Of a DNA stretch of 13,976 nucleotides, positions 6,191-13,976 are shown in pieces. Made by a program: the position numbers and the translations under genes. This stretch comes from Burkholderiales bacterium (lineage in GTDB: Bacteria > Pseudomonadota > Gammaproteobacteria > Burkholderiales > SG8-39): assembly GCA_029266935.1 (NCBI GenBank), contig JAQSVY010000010.1, positions 1-13,976 on the forward strand, written 5' to 3'. The notes under the pieces are model-generated. The model had not been told where the DNA came from. It worked only from the letters and a program-made list of their open reading frames with translations, and did not search any database. Each line of letters opens with the position of its first letter. Position 1 is the first letter of the stretch.

Positions 6191-7553
6191 GGATCCCGAG
6201 GCGCTGCATGCGGTAGCGCAGCTGCCGGAAGGTGATGCCGAGCAGCTTCGCGGCGGCGGTGCGGTTGAAGCCGGTCCGCGCCAGGGCTTCGAGGATGGCC
6301 TTGCGTTCGATGCCGTCTAGGTAGTCGGGCAGCGGCTCCTCCATTGCGCCCGCCGGCGCAGCGCTGGCTTCCGCCGCCGAAGGCGCGAGCCTGAGGTCCT
6401 CGACGCCGATCTGCGCGCTCGCCGATAGCGCCATCGCGCGCTCAAGGATGTTCTCGAGCTCGCGAATGTTGCCGGGGAAGTCGTAGCGCGCCAGCGCCTC
6501 GAGCGCCTCCGGCGCAAGGCGCGGCGGCTCGCGACCGGCCTGGCCGGCGAGTCGCGCGAGGATATTGTCGGCGATCAGCGCCACGTCCTCGCGGCACTCG
6601 CGCAGCGGCGGCATCGGCAGCTCGATGACGTTGATGCGGTAGAACAGGTCCTGGCGGAAGCGGCCGGCGGCCACCAGCGCGGCGAGCTTCTGGTGCGTGG
6701 CGCAGATGATCCTCACGTCGACCGGGTCCTCCTGCGTCGCGCCCACCTTGCGCACGCGCTTCTCCTGGATCGTGCGCAGCAGCTTCACCTGCATGGCAAG
6801 CGGCAGCTCGGCGACCTCGTCGAGGAAGAGCGTGCCGCCGTTAGCGGCCTGGAAGAAGCCCTCGCGGTCCTCCGTCGCGCCGGTAAAGGCGCCCTTCTTG
6901 TAGCCGAAGAACTCGCTCTCCATCAGTGTCTCGGGGATGGCGCCGCAATTGACCGGAACGAAGAGCTTGTCACGCCGGGCGCCGTTCTCGTGGATGAGGC
7001 GCGCCGCGAGCTCCTTGCCGCTGCCCGACTCCCCCGAGATGTACACCGGCGCCTGGGTGCGGGCGAGCTTGCCGATCAGCTCGCGCACCTGCACGAGCGG
7101 AGCGCTCTCGCCGAGCAGGTGCTGGCCGCGCACCGGCGCCTCGGCACGGTCGGGCAGCGACAGCGCGGCGCGGATGAGGGCGCGCAGCTGCTCCAGGCCG
7201 ACGGGTTTCGACACGTAGTCGAAGGCACCGGCCTTGAGCGCGGCGACGGCGTTCTCGGCGCTGCCGTAGGCGGTGATCACGGCCACCGGCAGGTCGGCTG
7301 CCGCGGTGGCGATGTAGCGCACCAGCTCGAGGCCCTCGCCGTCCGCCAGGCGCATGTCGGTGAGGCACAGGTCGTAGCGCTCGCTCCGCAGCCGCTCCTT
7401 CGCTTCCGCGATGGAGCCGACGCTCGCCACGCCCAGACCCATCTTGACAAGCGTCAGCTCGAGCAGCTCGCGGATATGGGGCTCGTCGTCCACGACGAGC
7501 ACCTGCGCGACGCCCGCGCCGTGTCGGTCGCTCGGGCGATCGGTGCGCCTCAT
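6171..7553 (-). CDS. pilR: Sigma-54 response regulator of type IV pilus genes
   Basis: PilR (460 residues) is the NtrC-type activator that PilS phosphorylates to drive sigma-54 transcription of pilA. Domains in order: receiver (about 16-130) with acidic pocket Asp22-Asp23, phosphoacceptor Asp66 (LTDMRL) and Lys116; AAA+ sigma-54 interaction domain (about 145-385) with Walker A GESGSGKE at 174-181, the sigma-54 contact GAFTGA at 221-226, and Walker B LFLDE at 242-246; and a Fis-type helix-turn-helix (about 412-455) with NRTAAAKLLGITFRQLRYRM, the typical PilR ending. The ATG at 7553 overlaps the pilS stop (ATGA). The same frame stays open upstream to 9239, but that part is a shadow of pilS. The pilA target is not in this window. 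Confidence 0.93.
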   Translation of the reverse strand: MRRTDRPSDRHGAGVAQVLVVDDEPHIRELLELTLVKMGLGVASVGSIAEAKERLRSERYDLCLTDMRLADGEGLELVRYIATAAADLPVAVITAYGSAENAVAALKAGAFDYVSKPVGLEQLRALIRAALSLPDRAEAPVRGQHLLGESAPLVQVRELIGKLARTQAPVYISGESGSGKELAARLIHENGARRDKLFVPVNCGAIPETLMESEFFGYKKGAFTGATEDREGFFQAANGGTLFLDEVAELPLAMQVKLLRTIQEKRVRKVGATQEDPVDVRIICATHQKLAALVAAGRFRQDLFYRINVIELPMPPLRECREDVALIADNILARLAGQAGREPPRLAPEALEALARYDFPGNIRELENILERAMALSASAQIGVEDLRLAPSAAEASAAPAGAMEEPLPDYLDGIERKAILEALARTGFNRTAAAKLLGITFRQLRYRMQRLGIREENKA

Positions 7554-9148
7554 GCCGTGCGCGCCTCGCGGCACACGATCCTGAAATGGGCGCCCGAACT
7601 GTCGTCCACGTATTCCAGCGTGGCGCGGTTGGCTGCGCAGAGCTCGCGCGCGAGATAAAGGCCCAAGCCCGTCCCCTTGGCCTCGGTGGTGAAGAATGGC
7701 TCGAAGAGCTGTGCCTGCTTCGAGGCGGCCACCCCGGGGCCGTTGTCGATGACGGCCAATTCTACGCCGTCGGCGTCCGCGCGCAGCGTGATGCGCACCG
7801 CGCCGGGCCCCTCGCGCGCGTAGCGAACGGCGTTGCGCAGCAGGTTCCACAGCACCTGGCGCAAGTGCTCGCGGTCGAAGTGCACCGAGAGATCGGCCTG
7901 CGTATCGACGCTGAAGCGGCTGCGCGGCACTGACTCGTTGGCGACGAACTCGTCCAGGAAGTCCTCGAGCCAGGGCCGCACGCGGATCGGCTCCGCCGAA
8001 ATGCGGTCGCGGCGCGAGAGCTGCAGCACGTCGGAGACCAGCCGCCCCAGGCGCAGCGTGTTGTCGTGGATGATGTGCGTCAGACGCTCGCGGTCCTCGG
8101 CGCGCCTTTCCTCCTGCAGCAGCTCCGCGGCGTGGCTGATGGCGGCGAGCGGGTTGCGGATCTCGTGCGCGATGCTGGCGCTGAGCCGGCCGAGCGCGGC
8201 GAGCTTGAGCTGCTGCGCCTGCTCGCGCGAGCGCGTCGTGTCCTCGATGAACAGCACGCGGAATCCTTCCTGGCGCCCGGTATCGAGCAGGCGCAGGCCG
8301 ATGTCGCGCCCCCGCACCTGGAAGTTCGCCGGCGCCGCGGCGAGCACCTGGCCCGACCGCCAGCCGCCCCAGGTCTCGGCGAAGCGCGGCACCAGGCTCG
8401 CGATGTCGACCCCGAGCACGCGCTCGGCGCGCAGCAGGCGCTGCGCCTGCGGGTTGTGCTGCACCACGCGCCCGTCGTGGTCGAGCACTACTACCCCGTC
8501 GTGCATGTCCTGGATGACGAGCTGGTTGACGCGGGTCTGCATCTCCAGCTCGCGGCCGCGCTGGCGCGCGAGGCGCTCGTTGCTGGCGACGCGCTGCGCT
8601 AGCCAGCCGGTAATGCCGACGCCGGCGAAGCAGCTCATCGCGAGCAGGCTCGGCTGCAGGAAGTCGGTCGTCGGCGCGTCGTGCGCGAGCACCCAGTATC
8701 CCTGCTCGAGGAGCAGCGCGATCGAAGCGAGCGCGGCGTACAGGAAGGATAGGCGCCGCGGCGCGACGATGGCCGCGCCGATGAGCGAGATGAGCAGCAT
8801 CACGCCCAGGCCGCTGCGCACGCCGCCGCTGGCATACATGAGCAGCGTGATGGCGACGATGTCGAGGCCGGCGTGCAGCGACAGCTGCAGATTGAACTGG
8901 CGGCGGCTGCGCAGCACGCCGTGGAAGACGAGGGCGAGGAAGAGGTAGCCCCCCGCCACGTAGCGGAAGAAGTCCAGCCAGTGGGCGCCGAACTTGAGCT
9001 CGTCGTTGTAGACGAAGGTGAGCACGAGGAACAGCGTCGCCACCGCAACGCGGTACACGTTGAAGTAGAGGAGCGAGATCCAGAACGACTCCTCGACCCG
9101 CTCGCTCGGGGCGACGAGGAGCTCGGGGTAGCGCAGCCGCGCTTCCAT
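7550..9148 (-). CDS. pilS: Membrane sensor histidine kinase of type IV pilus genes
   Basis: PilS (532 residues) is the inner-membrane kinase partner of PilR. The N-terminal part has about six hydrophobic membrane segments (roughly 26-47, 61-80, 92-107, 112-129, 133-154, 167-185). A PAS-like cytoplasmic domain follows (about 205-300, with DGVVVLDHDGRVVQHNPQA). Then come a HisKA domain with His328 in SIAHEIRNPLAAI and an HATPase domain with Asn439 (LLRNAVRYA), the DNGPG box at 468-472 and the GTGLGL box at 492-497. The ATG at 9148 overlaps the stop of the preceding PP0621-family gene by one base (TGATG). The genetic pairing with pilR and the six-segment sensor support PilS over other kinases. 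Confidence 0.93.
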   Translation of the reverse strand: MEARLRYPELLVAPSERVEESFWISLLYFNVYRVAVATLFLVLTFVYNDELKFGAHWLDFFRYVAGGYLFLALVFHGVLRSRRQFNLQLSLHAGLDIVAITLLMYASGGVRSGLGVMLLISLIGAAIVAPRRLSFLYAALASIALLLEQGYWVLAHDAPTTDFLQPSLLAMSCFAGVGITGWLAQRVASNERLARQRGRELEMQTRVNQLVIQDMHDGVVVLDHDGRVVQHNPQAQRLLRAERVLGVDIASLVPRFAETWGGWRSGQVLAAAPANFQVRGRDIGLRLLDTGRQEGFRVLFIEDTTRSREQAQQLKLAALGRLSASIAHEIRNPLAAISHAAELLQEERRAEDRERLTHIIHDNTLRLGRLVSDVLQLSRRDRISAEPIRVRPWLEDFLDEFVANESVPRSRFSVDTQADLSVHFDREHLRQVLWNLLRNAVRYAREGPGAVRITLRADADGVELAVIDNGPGVAASKQAQLFEPFFTTEAKGTGLGLYLARELCAANRATLEYVDDSSGAHFRIVCREARTA

Positions 9149-9372
9149 CAGCGCGGACCGGGGCCGAGGCGCGCGTGCTCCTCGGTGCAGTACAGCGCTC
9201 CGGCCGCATCACGCGCCTCCGCGCGCGGCAGCAGCACACCGCAATGGGCGCAGCGCACGAGGTCCTCGGTCTTGCCGGGCCCGTCGATCCTCTCGGTAGG
9301 CGCGCGCAGGGCCCGGCGGATCAGCCACACCGCCAGGACGACGAGCACGACGAGCACGAGAAGTCTGCCCAT
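9148..9372 (-). CDS. PP0621-family small membrane protein with a zinc-ribbon-like tail
   Basis: This is a 74-residue protein. Residues 2-18 are a single hydrophobic segment (GRLLVLVVLVVLAVWLI) followed by RRALR, which indicates a membrane anchor with the rest in the cytoplasm by the positive-inside rule. The tail carries Cys-x-x-Cys (VRCAHCGVLLP) and a later Cys-x-x-x-His (LYCTEEHA), a likely metal-binding ribbon. This layout matches the PP0621 family, whose function is not established. The start is ATG 9372. The longer form to 9435 would read back through the tRNA and is rejected. It lies directly upstream of pilS with a one-base overlap and 30 bases after the tRNA, so it may be part of the pilS-pilR unit. 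Confidence 0.85.
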   Translation of the reverse strand: MGRLLVLVVLVVLAVWLIRRALRAPTERIDGPGKTEDLVRCAHCGVLLPRAEARDAAGALYCTEEHARLGPGPR

Positions 9373-9402
9373 CGCGCGATTATCTACGGGAGAGCGGTGG
9401 AA

Positions 9403-9479
9403 TGGTCGGGGTGACTGGATTTGAACCAGCGACACCTGCGTCCCGAACGCAGTACTCTACCAGGCTGAGCTACACCCCG
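9403..9479 (-). tRNA. tRNA-Pro(CGG)
   Basis: A complete 77-base cloverleaf is present. The acceptor stem is CGGGGTG (9479-9473) with CACCCCG (9413-9407), discriminator A, and a CCA end encoded in the DNA (9405-9403). The D-arm is GCTC/GAGT. The anticodon stem CTGCG/CGCAG carries loop TTCGGGA with anticodon CGG at 9445-9443. The T-arm is GCTGG-TTCAAAT-CCAGT. The gene reads CCG proline codons, which are common in a GC-rich genome. It lies 25 bases after the ispB stop and in the same direction. Confidence 0.97.
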
Positions 9480-9504
9480 ATCCGGAAACGCGCGACTCGC
9501 TGGA

Positions 9505-10458
9505 CTAGCTGCTGCGGTCCACCGAAAAGGACGCCAATTCTAGCAAAGATTCCCTGAATTCCGAGGCGGGCAGCGGCGCGAGCGCGGCCGCCGCGGCGCT
9601 CGACTCGCGCAGCGCCGCCGCGCGCGCATAGTCGAGCGAGCCGCAGGCGCGGATCGCCTCGAGCACGCCGGCGAAGTCCTCGCGCCCGCCGTCGAGGATG
9701 GCGTGGCGCACAACGCCGGCCTGCTGGCCGTTGCCGGTGCGCAGCGCATGGATGAGCGGCAGGGTAGGCTTGCCTTCGGCGAGGTCGTCGCCCAGGCTCT
9801 TGCCGATCGTCGCGGCATCGCCCGAGTAGTCGAGCACGTCGTCGATGAGCTGAAAGGCCGTGCCGAGGTGCATGCCGTAGGCGGCGAGCCCCTCCTCCAT
9901 CGCCAGCGGGCCGCCCGCCAGGATCCCGCCCAGGCGTGCCGCCGCCTCGAACAGCTTCGCCGTCTTGCGGCGGATCACGTCGAGGTAGCGCGCCTCGTCG
10001 AGCTCGGGATCGCGGCTCGCCATGAGCTGCATCACCTCGCCCGCGGCGATGGCGTTGGTGGCGTCGGCCAGCACGTGCATGACGCGCATGTTCTCGAGCT
10101 CGACCATCATCTGGAAGGCGCGTGAGTACAGGAAGTCGCCCACCAGCACGGAGGCGGCATTGCCGAACGCGGCGTTCGCGGTGCGCCGCCCGCGGCGCAG
10201 CTGCGACTCGTCGACCACGTCGTCGTGCAGCAGGGTCGCCGTATGGATGAACTCGACCACCGCGGCGAGCGTCAGGCGGGCCTCTCCCCGGAAGCCGCAC
10301 GCCCCCGCGGCCAGGAGTAGCAGCGCCGGGCGCAGGCGCTTGCCGCCGGCGGCGACGATGTACTGGGCGACCTGGCGCACCAGCGCCACGTCGGAATCCA
10401 GCCGTTGCCGGATCAGTGCGTCGACGCGCCGCACGTCATCCGCCACCGGCGCGAGCAT
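9505..10458 (-). CDS. ispB: Octaprenyl/polyprenyl diphosphate synthase
   Basis: IspB (317 residues from ATG 10458) extends farnesyl diphosphate with isopentenyl diphosphate to make the side chain of ubiquinone or menaquinone. Visible are GGKRLRP (38-44), the first Asp-rich motif DDVVD (79-83) in [37 protein letters not shown], and the second Asp-rich motif DDVLD (206-210) followed by [17 protein letters not shown]. The chain length made (C40 or other) cannot be read from the sequence. A GTG at 10473 would add five residues (VSFVS). Neither start has a clear ribosome binding site, and the proposed promoter would start transcription within a few bases of that GTG. The gene is divergent from rplU. 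Confidence 0.95.
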   Translation of the reverse strand: MLAPVADDVRRVDALIRQRLDSDVALVRQVAQYIVAAGGKRLRPALLLLAAGACGFRGEARLTLAAVVEFIHTATLLHDDVVDESQLRRGRRTANAAFGNAASVLVGDFLYSRAFQMMVELENMRVMHVLADATNAIAAGEVMQLMASRDPELDEARYLDVIRRKTAKLFEAAARLGGILAGGPLAMEEGLAAYGMHLGTAFQLIDDVLDYSGDAATIGKSLGDDLAEGKPTLPLIHALRTGNGQQAGVVRHAILDGGREDFAGVLEAIRACGSLDYARAAALRESSAAAAALAPLPASEFRESLLELASFSVDRSS

Positions 10459-10487
10459 GGACACGAAACTCACGAAGGGCTTATAAT
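10458..10487 (+). promoter_or_regulatory. Sigma-70 promoter of rplU-rpmA
   Basis: TGGACA at 10458-10463 (5 of 6 to the -35 consensus) and a perfect TATAAT at 10482-10487 are separated by 18 bases. The start would be near 10494, giving a leader of about 22 bases before the rplU ATG. The -35 element touches the ATG of ispB on the other strand. Confidence 0.7.
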
Positions 10488-10508
10488 TCCAAGTCTTTTC
10501 TGGCGCAA
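10480..10508 (-). promoter_or_regulatory. Candidate promoter of ispB, overlapping the rplU promoter
   Basis: On the minus strand TTGCGC (10508-10503) and TATAAG (10485-10480; 5 of 6) are separated by 17 bases. The -10 element shares four bases with the rplU -10 on the opposite strand. The predicted start near 10473 would give a very short or absent 5' leader for ispB. Confidence 0.5.
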
Positions 10509-10515
10509 GACAATC

Positions 10516-10827
10516 ATGTACGCAGTGATCAAGGCAGGCGGCAAGCAATACCGGGTCGAGCCGGGCACGCAGTTGCGCGTGGAAGCGCTGCCGGCCGAGG
10601 TCGGCGCGGCGGTGAGCTTCGATGAGGTGCTCCTCGTCGGTGCCGGCGACGCAGTGAAAGTCGGCTCGCCGCTCGTTGCGGGCGCCAAGGTGAAGGCGAC
10701 CGTCGTCTCGCACGGACGCGGCGACAAGGTGCGCATCTTCAAGCTGCGGCGGCGCAAGCACTACCAGAAATCGCAGGGGCATCGGCAGTCGTATACCGAG
10801 GTCCGCATCGACGACATCCAGGGTTAA
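10516..10827 (+). CDS. rplU: 50S ribosomal protein L21
   Basis: The gene encodes the standard 103-residue L21. The start [14 protein letters not shown] is the canonical N-terminus, and the [19 protein letters not shown] block binds 23S rRNA. The end [10 protein letters not shown] is also typical. Only a weak ribosome binding site (AAGA) precedes the ATG, while the promoter upstream is strong. rpmA follows after 18 bases, so the two large-subunit proteins are made from one transcript, as is usual in proteobacteria. An upstream extension of the frame to 10405 would read back into the ispB region and is not used. Confidence 0.98.
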   Translation: MYAVIKAGGKQYRVEPGTQLRVEALPAEVGAAVSFDEVLLVGAGDAVKVGSPLVAGAKVKATVVSHGRGDKVRIFKLRRRKHYQKSQGHRQSYTEVRIDDIQG

Positions 10828-10845
10828 ATTCGGACAGGTCAAGCC

Positions 10846-11115
10846 ATGGCACACAAGAAAGCAGGCGGCAGCTCGCGCAACGGCCGCGACTCGCAGTCGA
10901 AGCGGCTCGGGGTGAAGGTCTACGGCGGCGAGCGCGTCAACGCCGGTCAGATTCTCGTGCGCCAGCGCGGCACGCGCGTGCACCCCGGCACGAACGTGGG
11001 CATGGGGCGCGACCACACGTTGTTCGCGCGCGTCAGCGGGCAGGTCAGCTACGCCGTCAAGGGCGAGAACAGCAAGAACACCGTCAGCGTGACAATGGAA
11101 AAAGCTCCGGCATAG
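10846..11115 (+). CDS. rpmA: 50S ribosomal protein L27
   Basis: The gene encodes an 89-residue L27, placed near the peptidyl transferase centre. It starts [20 protein letters not shown], which is the mature-type proteobacterial N-terminus without the cleaved extension seen in Firmicutes. [20 protein letters not shown] and [20 protein letters not shown] are family blocks. An AGG about 7 bases upstream of the ATG (10835-10838 area) serves as a modest ribosome binding site. A strong terminator follows 20 bases after the stop codon. Confidence 0.98.
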   Translation: MAHKKAGGSSRNGRDSQSKRLGVKVYGGERVNAGQILVRQRGTRVHPGTNVGMGRDHTLFARVSGQVSYAVKGENSKNTVSVTMEKAPA

Positions 11116-11135
11116 CCGGTCCCTACCCAGCCGAG

Positions 11136-13267
<2,132 letters not shown>

Positions 13268-13271
<4 letters not shown>

Positions 13272-13852
13272 TGCTTCTGCAGGTCGGCCATCAGCGCCGC
13301 GCGCACTTCCCCGGACACCGTGACGCTCGCGCGGTACTGCGGATGGTCGACGCCCATCGAGAGCGCCGCGCCGGCGTGCAGCCGCTCGCGCATCTTCGCA
13401 TCGAGCTCGAAGCGCAGGAAGTGCACCGAGGAGGTCTTCTCCTCGTTCTCGCGCTCGAGGTCCTCGTCGGCGATGGCAGCCACGCGCTCGCAGCCTTCCA
13501 CCTGCACCCAGGTCGCGCGCTCGGCGCCCTTGAGCTTCGCGAGCATGCGGCGGCGCTCGTCGGCATCGGGGTACTCGATCAGCATCGTCGCCTTCCAGTT
13601 GGAGCCGTCGGGCACGAGTGGGTTGTAAGCCTCGAGCTCGCCGCGGATGCCCTCCTCCTCGAAGATGCGCTCGATGCGCAGCATCTCCTGCACCTGGTAG
13701 CGGATGGTGAGCTCGTCCTCGAAGTGCAGCGTGACATGCTCGCCCAGGTGCGCGGTGCGGTTCTTCTTGTGCGCGAGCACCTTCGCCCGAAAGGCGCTGC
13801 GCTCCCGGGCGTAGCTCTCGAGCGAAAGCAGGCTCTCGCGCTTAATCGGCAA
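13268..13852 (-). CDS. DUF3501 family protein
   Basis: The gene encodes 194 residues from a TTG at 13852. The start is chosen because (M)[17 protein letters not shown] is the family N-terminus; no ATG is near, and the longer frame to 13945 is a shadow of the upstream gene. Blocks include [61 protein letters not shown] and [20 protein letters not shown]. The function is unknown. In related bacteria this family is found next to rubrerythrin and Fe-S reductase genes, which suggests a role in peroxide or redox defence. The start overlaps the last 11 bases of the rubrerythrin gene, and the stop overlaps the proB stop on the other strand (13268-13271). Confidence 0.9.
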
Positions 13853-13976
13853 GGCCGTCCAGCGCCTTCTGGAAGCGGTTGGCGTGGCTGCGCTCGGCCT
13901 TGGCCAGGGTCTCGAACCAGTCGGCGATCTCGCCGAAGCCCTCATCGCGCGCCTGCTTCGCCATGCCCGGGTACAT
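13842..13976 (-). CDS. Rubrerythrin-family protein, C-terminal part (partial)
   Basis: The last 44 residues of a gene that runs off the window end at TAA 13844-13842. The sequence [20 protein letters not shown] and [15 protein letters not shown] matches the last helix pair of ferritin-like di-iron rubrerythrins, with the Glu-x-x-His ligand motif at Glu28 and His31 of the visible part. The protein ends directly after this helix, so there is no C-terminal rubredoxin domain here. The Met at the window edge is probably internal. Rubrerythrins reduce hydrogen peroxide in the cytoplasm. DUF3501 follows with an 11-base overlap. Confidence 0.85.
   Translation of the reverse strand: MYPGMAKQARDEGFGEIADWFETLAKAERSHANRFQKALDGLAD

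Noticed and set aside
7833..8948. 371-codon + strand ORF antisense to pilS
   Set aside because: The product is Ser/Arg-rich low-complexity, as expected from the reverse strand of a high-GC coding region. pilS is certain.
6171..9239. A single 1022-codon open frame on the minus strand
   Set aside because: Only the part from 7553 down is PilR. The upstream 560 codons are Arg/Pro/Ala-rich shadow of pilS in another frame, caused by high GC.

Overview
The window is 13,976 bases of high-GC bacterial chromosome. It most likely comes from a betaproteobacterium (Burkholderiales/Rhodocyclales type). The evidence is the divergent ispB / rplU-rpmA-obgE-proB arrangement, a PP0621-family gene in front of pilS-pilR, a class Ia NrdA with an extended ATP-cone N-terminus, and a DUF3501 gene coupled to rubrerythrin. 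The taxonomic placement is inference from gene content and protein sequence. No phage, transposon, CRISPR array or rRNA was seen.

Layout. (1) Positions 1-760: the 3' end of an aminotransferase gene on the + strand. It is followed by an accessory stretch with no confident long gene. That stretch holds two very small overlapping minus-strand ORFs, a run of three strong palindromes (461-592) that looks like a structured RNA, and a 29-residue lysine-rich ORF with a near-perfect ribosome binding site directly behind a terminator. (2) 764-5425, minus strand: a ribonucleotide reductase operon, nrdA, then a small GIY-YIG-like protein, then nrdB, then a DUF2442 protein. The first three genes are joined by 4-base start/stop overlaps. 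Upstream of nrdA (5494-5593) lie a plausible sigma-70 promoter and three NrdR-box-like sites. (3) 5645-9372, minus: PP0621-family protein, pilS, pilR and ampD, all overlapping, so one operon linking type IV pilus control with a cell-wall recycling amidase. (4) 9403-9479: tRNA-Pro(CGG). (5) 9505-10458, minus: ispB, the quinone side-chain prenyl synthase. (6) 10516-13271, plus: rplU, rpmA, terminator, obgE, proB. (7) 13268-13976, minus: DUF3501 and the 3' end of a rubrerythrin gene, convergent with proB and overlapping it by four bases.

Most of the window is ordinary housekeeping DNA. The parts that deserve attention are the accessory pieces of the nrd operon (the GIY-YIG-like cistron, the DUF2442 cistron, the lysine-rich peptide behind the terminator and the palindrome cluster), the nrdA control region, and two places where an intrinsic terminator lies only about 12-27 bases in front of a start codon (before the lysine-rich ORF and before obgE).
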